Notes under the pieces: model-generated
Seen by the model: only the letters and a program-made list of their open reading frames with translations
Told to the model about the DNA's origin: nothing
The model's database searches: none
From: Perca fluviatilis
Taxonomy: Eukaryota; Chordata; Actinopteri; Perciformes; Percidae
Assembly: GCF_010015445.1 (NCBI RefSeq)
Contig: NC_053126.1
Span: 10,975,778-11,039,777 of the forward strand
Reading direction: 5' to 3'
Length of the DNA: 64,000 nucleotides
Made by a program: the position numbers and the translations under genes
Part shown: positions 1 to 11,310 of the stretch, piece by piece
Layout: each line of letters starts with the position of its first letter
Position numbering within the stretch: the first letter of the stretch is position 1

Positions 1-190
1 GAACTGGGGGATTGTCATTAGCTTTAGTAGATAAAGCAGTCCCATGACCGGATTCCGTCCTCCTGGGTCCTGCAGAGAGATGTCCAGACCGTCATCATCT
101 AAAATCACATTCCGACATTGAACATTTTCTGCACAAATAAATACAACACATATCTGAGATAAATGTCTACAAGTCAACGTAGTGAAAACA

Positions 191-3100
191 TCAAATTTCC
201 AGTATTTCAAAAGCAGTTGGCATGAAGTGCTTTTCGTAACCCGACGTTAACTGTTCTTCCTCTGTTGAGCTCCAACAATCCTCCCTGTTCTCATCTTCCT
301 CCCTATCCCTCTCCTCATCTGAGTCAACCATTTTGCTGTACTCCTCTCTTCGATATCTGTGGTCTGTCCTATGACACTCCTTTGTGACAGCTTCCTCCCT
401 CTGATCATCTTGGCAGTCCATCTGTAAGCACCCATCTCCAACCACTGGCCTAGTTAATCTGTCAGTGTTGGTGGTTTTCTCCAGGGAGGACTCAAAGGCC
501 CAGGGCTGGATTTCCACAACCTCCAACAGAGAGATCTTGGGATGTGGCTCATAGACCGGAATGCAGATCCATGTCAAGGGGTCATTAGTCTACAGGGAGA
601 TCACACACAGACCCAAGATTTTTTTTTTTTGGTAATGCACAGTAACAAACTAGGACTTGACTACATTAGTGAACGTGTAGGCGTTAACAGGATAAGCAGT
701 TGAATAGCAAAATAATGGCATTACTCAGGATCAACAATCAACAGTTAGTGGAAACCCTGTTCCAAGATTAAACTAAGGCTCACAGAAGACAAAAAAAGTC
801 CTATCATTTCAGTCTCTCACCTGGTGCTTCATGTGTCTGAAAATGTGGCTGTTGCGCGCATCTGGCACTTTGTCATAGAAAAAAGGAGGCACCAGTGGAC
901 ATGCTTTGTTTTCTCCTCGACAAGCTCTGGCAGACATAAGAAAAACAAACAAACATAAAACACCCCTTATAATCACATCGACTCACAATGTTTAAGATAA
1001 AAAAATTTGTATATTAATGTATTCTTAACTTCAATGTTCACATCAACATTTTATGAGACAACAAGATTAGAATTTAATATCCTTTTTTCCTTACACTGTC
1101 CATCACTGAATAATTCAATTATTTTGCTTGTAAAAGTATTTCAAGTGTTATTAAAGTGATGGTTCGGAGTAATTTCACCCTAGGGTCCTTTGCACCATGA
1201 CCTCGAGCCAAACACCCCCCCCAGAAGCTTTTTTCACCTGGGTCTAACATTGGGAGAGTTAGCGTAGAGTAGCGTTATCAGCTGAATAGCTTAGCGCAGG
1301 GGCTAATGAACCCACGTTTGTATCTCGTAAATGACCCCGCTAATAATGCCCGAAATGATACCAAACGTCTACACTAGTACAAATAGGTTATGTACTCATA
1401 AAACGATGGATTGGAAAGTTTGTAAGTACACCAGAAGTTTATGAACACTTGCCTTTTCTCTTCTGCTCTCTGTTGCTGCTGCTGCTACCTGCAGTTAGAC
1501 GAGTGCTTAGGGCCGTCTACAAATTACTACACCGAAAAGAGATACAACAAAAATATTTATTAATTTAATGATTAAATAAGATAATGTCTCCAAACTTACC
1601 TCAATTATTACTTGTCTCCTGCTAGTTATACTACAGCACTTACTTAAACTAAAAAAAAAGTTAAATTAAAAAATATTTTTGTTGCATCTCTTTTCGGTGT
1701 TGTAATTTGTAGACGGCCCTAAGCACTCGTCTTACAGCAGCAACAACAGCAGCAGAGAGCAGAAGTGTTATTTACATAAACTTCTGGTGTACTTACAAAC
1801 TTTCCAATCCATCGTTTTATGAGTACATAACCTATATGTCCTAGTGTAGACGTTTGGTATCATTTCGGGCATTATTAGTGGGGTCATTTACGAGATACAA
1901 ACGTGGGTCCTTTAGCCCCTGCGCTAAACTATTCAGCTGATAACGCTACTCTACGCTAACGCTCCCAATGTTAGACCCAGGTGAAAAAAGCTTCTGGGGG
2001 GGGGTTTGGCTCGAGGTCATGGTGCAAAGGACCCTAGGGTGAAATTACTCCGAACCATCACTTTAAAGATTAGTTGAGAATGGATTATACAAAATTCTTG
2101 TGCAATAGTCCAAACATTTACCAACAAAAAGAACTGTACCACAGCTAAACATCACTCACAGATAGGAGAATAGAGCTTCAGAAATATAACATAATTTAAA
2201 GACAAGTTGTTTAAAATGATTATCTCACCTGTAAAAAGCAAGAAGAACACATATTACAACCACAAAAAGGGTTCCAAGCACGATTGCTATTAAGAGCGCT
2301 GAAAAAGAGCATTGGACGAGAGAGACAAACTGATTTAATCAGTAAAATGATTAATTCACCTATTATGTTGTTAGAAATATCAAATCACACCTCTTTAAAA
2401 AAAAACTCTTATATTTGTCATACAGCTCATCCTAAGCTTATCACATTCAACAAGAAAATAATTAAGATGTGATGTAATACCGAAATCTTCGTGGTGCTTT
2501 GTTTTGAACTTTGCAGTGGTATTTGCTCCAGGCCCGGCTGCAGTCACAGCTCTTATCCGCACCTCATACTCCTGTCCTGGACTGAGATGCAGCAGCTTAA
2601 AAGTCTTACTTTCATGCTGTGAGGATGCATTCACATTGTACACTAGAAGAGACACATTGTGTAAAGTGAGGTTTACTAACAAGAGATACACCAAACTAAG
2701 TATACTATTGGTTTAATTTGCTTATTACTATTTTTCTTTTTTTCTTTTGTATGTTCACCGCTATGCATATTTATTTCGTCATTAAATATATGGAAGGTTA
2801 TAACAATGCTAACATGCTGATGGTTAGCAGGTATAATCAGAACTGGTTTAGAAGTTCTAGTTATAGAGAATCTTTGGTATAATGTATAGTGTTTTTCATT
2901 ATTTTAGATCACGCTAACATGTGATAATTAGCACTAAGAACAAAGTACAGCTGAGGCTGATGGAAATTAGTTTTGCAGGTATGTAGTCATAAACCAAATT
3001 TGACCTGCTAGACGAAAAGTGTTTACCAAAGTAATTAGAACTCATCCTGAGGGGAACATGAATGTGTGTACCGAATTTCATGACAATCCACCCAGTAGTT

Positions 3101-6100
3101 GTTGAGGCATTTTACTTCAAGCCACAAATGTAACCCATGGTGGCACTAAATAAAAAGTCAGTGGATCTAGAAAGTCATTAGGATACATCCTCTGGGATCT
3201 ATGAATTTCTGTTGCAAATTTCATGGCAATCCATCCCATAGTCGTTCTTTGCAAAAATCACTTGGGTTTCCTATGTTTCTTTAACCAATTACTAAAACTG
3301 TGTAATATATTATTGTTGTGTAGCCTACCGTTTTGTCCGTTTACTCCACTGTCTACTACTACTTGGTAGTACAGGATCAACCCATTCTGCTTGGAGAGGG
3401 GAATAGACTCCCAAAACAGGTACACATGAGTAGCAGCAATGGAAAACACCTTAAATGATGGCACGCTGGAAGGGGCTGAAAAGTGATACAATAAATGAGG
3501 ATTACAAGTTTATTCCATTTAATACGATGAGAAAAAATTAGCTAATAAAGTTAAAAAAAACTAAAAAAACTTTTAAAAGGCAGCCCAAAACCAAAGCATA
3601 AATACTTACTTCCTTGAAGTGAATATCCAATAACTGATGATAGGTGATGAACTTTATTGCTGTGAGATACTGTGAACAGTGAAACTTGGTAGGGTTTGTA
3701 CTTTGTATATTGACCTGTAGGTGAAGACACACACCAGAGTTAAACAGCCAGCACAAGTCCAACCTTAAAGGTGATGATTTCTTTAAATGGATGTTCTACA
3801 GTATATCACTTCCTGGGGCTACTTAAGCAGTGTTGTATGAGTAAACTTTTCTATTTACTGCTTGTATTGCTATGAACATATCCAAATCAAACAGACCTTT
3901 CAAAATTCCTGTTGTTTGGCTTTTGTTTACTTTGACCCAATCAAATCCTTGGCATGGAGGACTTCCCGCTTGTTTGTATTGCAACACATATTCCTTCAGG
4001 TTGTCTAAAAGCTGAGAGGGCAGATCCCAGGACAAAGTGAGGTTCTCTTCATTCATCATGAGGTGAATAGCTTGCTCGTCTTTCTCTTTACCTTTGTAAG
4101 AGACAAACGCTTGTTAGTTCTGATGAGCCGGAAGAATAGGAGAAATACAAATGAAGGAATTAGAGAATCATATCGCACAGATATAGAATTATTGCAGCAT
4201 CATTTCCCAGAGAGAACCGTCACTATAACTATAACTTTCAATTTAGTTTACTTTCAGTGCTGTTTTCACAAAGGATCTTAGGACCACTCCTTAATGGGAC
4301 TGAAAGTTCCTCGTTACTCAAGACCTATTCACAAAACTGCTCAGAGTAGCTTTTACTCCAAAGCCTAGATTTCATTAACAAACATTTTAGATATTTTATA
4401 TATTGTGTCACAAATTCAATATGTAAAACAAAACAAAAAATTTAATAATTTTGTCTTGTTTTGTGACTGAACAAATCTTCATCCTTTGATGAGGTAATCA
4501 ATTAATTCTACGTTCACCGCATGTTCTACAGGTTTTCTGTTAATGGCCATAAAATCAGCTTTATTTATGTAGTCCATTTGGTGATTATTTAACGTACACT
4601 TGATGAGACAAAATGACCAGTCAAACAAATGTGGATATGAAGAGTGGATTTTTGGTTTAAGGAATAATTCTCAGCTAAGATGTCTAAATTAGGGAGCTGA
4701 TTCTTATTAACTCACCTGCCATCAAAATGTGCTATTAAAGGTTCATTATTGTTCTATTTTTATAAACCGCTGACATGATGATGCAAATTACCTGCAGAAT
4801 TTGACTGATTGTGAGCAGATTCTTGTGACTTTGGAGTCCTCTGGACTACCATTTCTTACTTTTAATTTTAAAACACTTTGTGAATAACTTTAACCAAAAA
4901 CGTAGGACTGACACAGCCCTTATTTTTGGGAGAGTTTTTCCAAATACAGCCAACTACTTTTAGCCTCAGGATGTTTTGTGAATACGGCCCCTGATACAAA
5001 TCTTTCCACACTTTTACTTACTACTTTGTACTCAATGACAGTCTGGACAAGTGATACCTGGTATTGGCATAGGCAGATAAGAAGGCACTGTGGCACCATG
5101 TGCGTTGTAGGCAGATACACTGACTGATGATACATCCTTTAGAGAGAAAGTGAAGTGGCATCGCATTTCATCACACAACAATCGCCCCCTTGGCTCAGCT
5201 GTGGACATATTCACCAACACGGTAGTCCTGTTATTGTAAGACAGTCTGACTTCGTATCCCAGAATGAGGCCGCAAGCCCGAGATACAGGAAGCGTCTGGA
5301 TGGGATGGAGAAAAGGAGACGATAGCTAGGGGTGAGTCTGCATAAAGTGAGACTCTGGTTCATTATTTCAGTCAGAGAATCATGATTTTGGGTAATTTGT
5401 TTACTTACCTTCCAGGTCAGAACACAGTCAGAGCTTTCCTGGGATATCCCACAGTCCCTCCATACATCCAGCTCTCCTACAGGGGCTGAACAAGAGAGGG
5501 ACAAATTAGCAAGAAGGAGAGAAAATCAGAGAGATGATGCAAAAACACAGAACCCAGTGCAGGTTTGTGGAACTCAGTGGTTCATAGTTTTAGCAGAGAA
5601 AATGTTTATTTTGTTTAGTGGGAGAGACGGAACTGTTAGGACAAATAGTCCTTCTAGTTTCATGTTTGCATAATTACTGTCACAATACTGTACATATTGA
5701 AACAGTAAATATCTGTATGGTATAGGTACAGCTAGCGGCTGGTTAACTTAGTTTAGCATAAAGACTGGAGGCAGGGAAAAAGCTAATCCACCTGTCAGCA
5801 CCTCTAAAGCTCACTGATTAACATGTTATATATATTATTTGTGTAATCGGTGTGTAAATGTGTAAAAATGACAACTGTATGTTAACTTCCTGGACTCTCC
5901 ATTGGTTGCCTAGGACCAAGTCCCAGCTAATAAATAGTACCGCACCTAACCACTGTAAAATTTACTTTTTTGTACGGATGATTCATATTGAGAGCGGTAA
6001 CAATCTTCTCATCTAATCCTCAGTACGAAATCAAAAAAGCCTATTTCTCAAAATTTCAAACTGTTAAAATCAACATAAAACAAAGAAACTATAAACATTT

Positions 6101-8157
6101 GTCAAAATTCCTCAAGTTCTTTGCCGATGATAAACTTAAGAGTCCACGAATGAGGACCAACCCGTCTCTGTGCTTCGTATTCTGTGGGTTGCACTCCAGT
6201 CACTCAACAAGCCTGGGACACAGGAACAGCGAACTTGAAATTCATAGACCGTGTTGGGCTGGGGACTGTCAAATGTATGGCCATGGTTTCCCACCTCTTC
6301 CTGTGTGGAAAGGAAAAAGACGAGCTTGAACATGCATTCAGTTGTCAAAACTTTAGTCAATCAACAATAAAAAGAAAAATGTCAACATACTCCATTACAA
6401 AGTGTGGACTACACTGAGAGGAAGAATAGGAAAATTGTGGAAGACAAAACAGACACCTGATGCCAGACTTGGTCTGCCTCTGTCCGATATCGGAAAAAAC
6501 AGTTTCCCAAAGAGAACTGCATCTCATCACAAGTGGAAATCCAGTCAATCTCTAATGACTCCTTATGGCTCGATGTGACTTTAGGAGGGGGCGGCTTTAC
6601 TAGAAACAGATACACAGAAACATCTTATATAAAATATCACTTAAATCAAAACTTATAATTAGGATATAAATGACAAGTCAGTACCAACCTTTTTTTCCCA
6701 TTGAAATGAGTAAATTATTTAGATTCTGGTTGTCAGAAAGGCATTGAGTACTACTTAATGTTATTAGGGCTGCACGATATGAGGGAAATATCTAATTGCA
6801 ATTATTTTGACTGATATTGTGATTGCAATATGATTTACGATATTGGATGGAATGACAATGTTTGTATCATTATTCTCATTTGCATTGAAACATATAAAAT
6901 ATTTAAAAATAACAATAATCATGGTGTGATTTCTGTGACAATCTGTACCAAACAAAAAACATTTCTTTACTCTGTAGGATACGATTTGTAGTATGGGACG
7001 TCTCTGCAGCAATTCTTATTTTGCCTATAACAAAGATTGCGTCCCCCCTGCGATTTTAATATTGCACAAATCCATATTGCAATTTTGATAAAATCATATT
7101 AATTGTGCAGCCCTAATTATTATTATTATTATTATTACTGTTGTTGGTGGTGTCTGTATTCATGAACTAGAATGTGCAGGACTGACTTACTGATATTTTC
7201 TGTATGAAATATAACTTCCTTAGATTTGGCAGAACCATGCTGGTTCTTAGCCTGGACCCACACATGAAGTTCTTCATGGCTGGGGAAGCTTTCACGCTGG
7301 ATAATCCCACTCAAACTGGGCCCATTGATCACATGCCCCTCTCTAAAGAGAAGACAAGCAGAGTAAAACAAATTCAGAAGGCTTCTCCTAAAGTTATCAG
7401 ATTATTGTCAACAAAACCTTAAAGTTGTCAGATGAAAGAATATTTGTTTTATCATGTTTACTCTGTATTTGCTGTCTTCCAGTGCAGGCTGTAGTTGGTG
7501 GTGAGCTGAGGATCCGGTCCTGCATCCCAACTACAGTGGATATTTACACAATTGTTTATCTCACCACATGGGATAGAGCAGTCAGGAGCAGAGGGAGCAG
7601 CAGGAGGACCTGAAGAAACAAAGAGCGGAAGGGATAAAAAACAATGAAAAACATTTAGACTTTATCTCGTAACAAAAATAGTTTCAACTAAAATTGAACA
7701 TTCAAATCTACATGAAGGTCAAATTTCTTGCAGGCCTGTTGAATTAGGCTATGTTAGTTTTAGGTAGGTGTACCAAAAAAAGTTGGTAACGTAGTATTCC
7801 AACCATGACATTTAAAAGACCCCTTGGGTTTGGATTTTTGGTTTGGTCTATTGTATTGTCCAAACCAATACATGCAGCTCAATTAGATGACAGAGTAGAA
7901 AAAAGCAGTGAAGACAGGGACAGTGGCACAGACTGAAATATGTAATCCAAAATGCTACCACCATGAGTCACAACAAGCAAAGGTACAGACCCACTGTGAC
8001 AAACTTCCAGGATATTGTGAGTCACAAAAACGAATTACGAAAGAACACAGCTAAAATAAAAAAAAGATGCACACAAGTAGCCTGAAGAAATTAAAATAAA
8101 CTATTAAATTCAATGTAAATTCTTATTAATATTCATTAATGTTTTAGTCAGATAGAT

Positions 8158-8228
<71 letters not shown>

Positions 8229-10739
8229 CTGTGAGAGAAGATTAAAAAAAGAACATAAAAGCAATAGACAGAAGACTGATCTTCGCCAAAAGACAAATAC
8301 AAAAAGAGTCCTATTCAGTCATACATGCATTCGCTCATGCCTGCAAACACACACACCTTTTTTTCTATTCATCACAAGACCGTCACCTTTACCCATTTCT
8401 CGAAAGCCTACAACTTAGCAGTGATCAATTCAATGCCTGCACACAGCATGTTGCAAGAAAGCACCGTTAACAGGAAATGAGCGCTTAAATACATCTGCGT
8501 CAAAATGAACCATTCTCTTGTCACCACTTCCTCTTCAATGCAGAAAGTAATGCATTATAGGGTCAGTCCACAATTGAGAAAACTTGCATGTGCCCTGCAT
8601 ATATTAACACAAAGAGCCCCCCATCAAAACATAAAGCTTGATGTAATGCCTTCAGTGGGAGAACAATATGTGCTACACATAAAACACCTCATTCTTTATC
8701 AAGTTAGTTTTGAACAACACAACCCTCTTAAGTATCAGTATCACATCATAGAAGTGCATGAAGCATCTACTGCAGAGATCTTCAACAGAGGGTCCAGGGC
8801 CCCTAGGTGGTCCTCAGAGTTACTGCAGGGGGGCTGCAAAATTATTGTACATTTTTTGAACATGTTTTTCAAAAATGTAAATGTCTTAACATAATTCCAA
8901 CATATTGTTAGCAAATATAAATCAGCCTCTTTGTGAAAAAAAACAACAACAAATTGATGAAAGGCTTACTGGCCTATAGGTAAGGTAGTCACTAAGGTAG
9001 CCATCCACACATGATTTCTGAAAGCGATTTTGACCACTGGTCGGTCTTACCGCTGTCCCTCATGGGCCGGATAAATTTGATTAAGATGGTTGTCCTCCCC
9101 AAATTTCTTTATCTTTTCCAGCACATCCCGGAACCTATCGCTAAATCTTTTTTTTGACAAGCTGGACAGGGCGATATCTAAATTTCTGTGGGGCAGCAAA
9201 CCTGCCAGGATCCGAAAGGCGATACTACAGTCTCCGAAGGCTGATGGGGGCCTGGGGTTCCCTGACTTCAGACAATACTACTGGGCAGCTAATTTGCAGA
9301 AACTCCTATACTGGATGAGCGAGGACTGCGCCTCACTACCTGGCTGGGTGTATTGGGAAAGGGCGAGTTCACACCTTTCATTGCGGTAGATCCTCTGCTA
9401 TCAACTCCCTCTGCCTTCAACATCTGTGGGCACATGCCCGGTTGTATCCTTCTCACTCAAGATCTGGAGTCAGGTTAGGAAAAACTTTGGCTTACAGGGC
9501 CCTTCCGTCTTGACCCCACTGCTTAAAAACCATGTCTTCGCACCCTCAAGTTCAGACCTGGCATTCAGGGCCTGGCACAGTAATGGTATTGTCAGTGTCA
9601 AAGACCTATACAAGGATGGCATATTTGCATCCTTCACAGAGCTCTCCTCCCAATATGATTTGCCTAAATCACACCTCTTTCGCTTTTTCTAGATTAGGGA
9701 CTTTGTCAAGAAGACATTTCCCCACTATCCAAACCGCCCCAGCCTACAGGCACATTATCCCCCCTAACCCTTTATCAGCCATTTTTGGCATTTCCCCTGA
9801 GGCAGGCCCTGGCATTTACATCTCTGCTAGCCCGGAGACTGGTCCTGCTCAACTGGAAACTTTCCCGCCCCCCTACACACGACCGTTGAATTAAAGAGGT
9901 GCTAGACAATTTGAAGCTGGAGAAGCTCAGATCATCCTTTAAAGGCTCTATCTCGACATTCCTAAAGACGTGGAACCCTTTCCTAGAACTCGTTGACTCC
10001 ATCAGCTTATCTCCTCCTGACTTGGAGAACTGAGCTCCTTCTGGACTGCTCTACCTGACGTGATTTATAAAATCATGCCAACCAATATCTTAATAGCTTA
10101 GTTTTCTATGCACTATATATATATATATATGTATGAAAATAAAGGGTTTAGGCCACCCACACGTTATTGTAGGCCGAGTTAAATATGCAACTTAATTTTA
10201 TGTAGTAGGGGGTCCCTGATCCGTCTCTCTCTCAATTAAGGGGTCCTTGGCTTAAAAAACATAGTAGACCCCTGATCTACTTTGTATTTTGTTGGAGAGA
10301 AGTTTGGTAGTGGTAGACAAATTAACTTGAATAGTGATATAAAAAAAAAAGCTTACACAAGTGAGTGCTGTAGCTGACTGAAATGGAGCTAATTTGACAT
10401 CTACCCCTTGTGTAGTTTATTCTTTAACAATACATTATTTCTTACAGGCTGATCATGTATGTTGTGTGTAAAATCACAGCACACAAAAAGCAAGTAGTAG
10501 TATTATGTAGCTGTTAAATAAATGTAGTAAAAGGGCAATATTTCTCTCTAAATGAAGTAGCACAAAGCCACGAAAGAAACATTTACTGTGCGAAGTACAA
10601 GCACCTAAAGGAAGAATTTAACTTATACAGTATTTGAATAACATGATCACAAGCACTAGATAAGCCTACCTGGGGCAAAACAATTTGGCAGGATGACCAG
10701 CAAGATGGACAGACGCCACCTTGTCCGAAATGTGGCCAT
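191..10739 (-). CDS. il27ra: Interleukin-27 receptor subunit alpha (WSX-1)-like class I cytokine receptor
   Basis: Type I membrane receptor expected to pair with gp130 and signal through JAK/STAT. Fourteen coding exons, all phases consistent, 716 aa: 10670-10739, 7462-7609, 7191-7342, 6457-6599, 6162-6300, 5409-5485, 5058-5295, 3897-4091, 3610-3714, 3329-3475, 2481-2642, 2229-2298, 821-926, 191-589. Visible parts: signal peptide (aa 1-22); cytokine-receptor module with paired cysteines and a CSW motif in D1; a degenerate WSXWS box, LSDWS, at aa 203-207; three further fibronectin III domains to about aa 525; one membrane helix (about 526-548); a Box1-like proline segment (PLVPPFFYDKVPD, about 559-571); and a C-terminal SGYEKHF motif resembling the STAT1-docking tyrosine of WSX-1. 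The identity rests on the position next to rln3 and rfx1 (as in human), on the Box1 region and on that tyrosine motif. Another gp130-family receptor is the alternative. The donor at 3897 (GTCTGT) was chosen mainly by phase. Confidence 0.85.
1151..2066. repeat. Foldback (long inverted-repeat) DNA element flanked by TTAA
   Basis: Two arms of about 400 bases, 1151 to about 1568 and about 1660 to 2066, are near-identical reverse complements around a spacer of about 90 bases. Both outer ends read TTAA followed by AGTGATGGTTCGGAGTAATT, so the element is bounded by the TTAA duplication expected of piggyBac-type insertion. No transposase frame is present, so it is non-autonomous. It sits in the il27ra intron between the membrane-helix exon and the Box1 exon. 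Arm differences are mostly single bases plus a small indel near the CTG/CAG-like tract at 1470-1490 and 1736-1756. Confidence 0.85.
2800..3250 (+). repeat. Dispersed fish repeat, copy 1 (class not recognised)
   Basis: Contains phrases such as 'agtcataaaccaaa', 'catcctgaggggaacatgaat' and 'ttcatggcaatccatcc' that recur, diverged, at 57310-57720 and 59830-60015. No coding capacity, TSD or terminal repeat could be defined. It lies in an il27ra intron. Confidence 0.55.
6765..7115. mobile_element. hAT-like MITE
   Basis: The ends are inverted repeats (TAGGGCTGCACGATAT on the left; the right end reads ATTGTGCAGCCCTA), and the internal sequence is AT-rich and non-coding, about 351 bases. The flanking 8-mers AATGTTAT and ATTATTAT match at six of eight positions, compatible with an old 8-bp hAT target duplication. 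A simple ATT repeat follows directly at 7117-7136. It is intronic in il27ra. Confidence 0.7.
8167..8222. repeat. (TA)n microsatellite
   Basis: About 28 uninterrupted TA units after a short GT tract, in il27ra intron 1. Confidence 0.95.
8766..10281. mobile_element. Old hAT-like element split by a LINE insertion
   Basis: The left part (about 8766-8998) begins 'gagatcttcaacagagggtcc'. The right part (about 10137-10281) ends with the complementary-looking 'gtagacccctgatctac' preceded by 'ggggtccttggcttaaaaaa'. Together they look like the two ends of one common fish non-autonomous DNA element, separated by the L1-like fragment. The boundaries are approximate and the joining is inferred. Confidence 0.45.
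8999..10131 (+). mobile_element. L1-like LINE, 3' end of ORF2 (decayed)
   Basis: The translated segment 9060-9390 reads like the region C-terminal to reverse transcriptase in L1-clade elements: 'GRINLIKMVVLPKFLYLF' followed by 'FLWGSKPARI' and 'GGLGFPDFRQYYWAANLQ'. Frameshifts and stops break it into short frames up to about 10030, and it ends at a (TA)n tract at 10107-10131. It is 5'-truncated, as usual for LINEs, and lies in il27ra intron 1 antisense to the gene. No functional enzyme is encoded. Confidence 0.75.
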
Positions 10740-10764
10740 TACATTTGGACCCTGGCCTCTAGTG

Positions 10765-11310
10765 CCTGTGGAAAACACACACATAAACACACATACACAC
10801 AAAATGTATCAACCACGGAGGCTATATTTCTTTTACTGTCTATGGCTATATCCTGTGACAGATACATTCCTCAAATCCAAGCATTGTTGGTGTTTTTGAC
10901 ACAGTAAATGTAGTGAGCTACTAACACGTGCATCGAAACCGATCGAAACACAGGCTCCTGTAGATTCTGCAGCTAGCCTACTGTAAAACGCCTAACGTTG
11001 AATGCCGACAGTCCGTCTGTCATACACACATTCCTGTTAGATGTACTCAAATGTAAGTGAGCAAATAAAGATATAAGTGGTATATTATTAGCATATGAAA
11101 GCACACAGCACTCAGTGTAAGTGTAAGTAGCCCAACCCGGGAGTTCGTATCTAGTTAAATATTGTTATGTCTCAAATTATACTAGCAAGCTGTTTTGTTC
11201 TTCAATATTAGCTATTGACTATACTAATATAAATTTACTATAAATTACTTACCTCATTATGAGACACACCGGAGTGTCTGTCGCGCATTCTGCAGCGATA
11301 TAAACACAGT
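10765..11310 (-). promoter_or_regulatory. il27ra: il27ra 5' noncoding exon and upstream region
   Basis: A good donor (GTAAGTAA, read on minus) ends a noncoding exon at 11253. The acceptor (CCACAG) for the start-codon exon lies just before 10765. The first-exon 5' edge is not visible; about 11310 is a guess. The leader holds two tiny upstream reading frames: ATG AGG CAC TAG spanning the exon junction, and a start-stop ATG TAA at 10744-10739 whose last A is the A of the main ATG. The main start has G at -3 and G at +4. Confidence 0.5.

Noticed and set aside
9060..10030. Active reverse transcriptase gene
   Set aside because: Only the tail of an L1-like ORF2, broken by frameshifts and stops.
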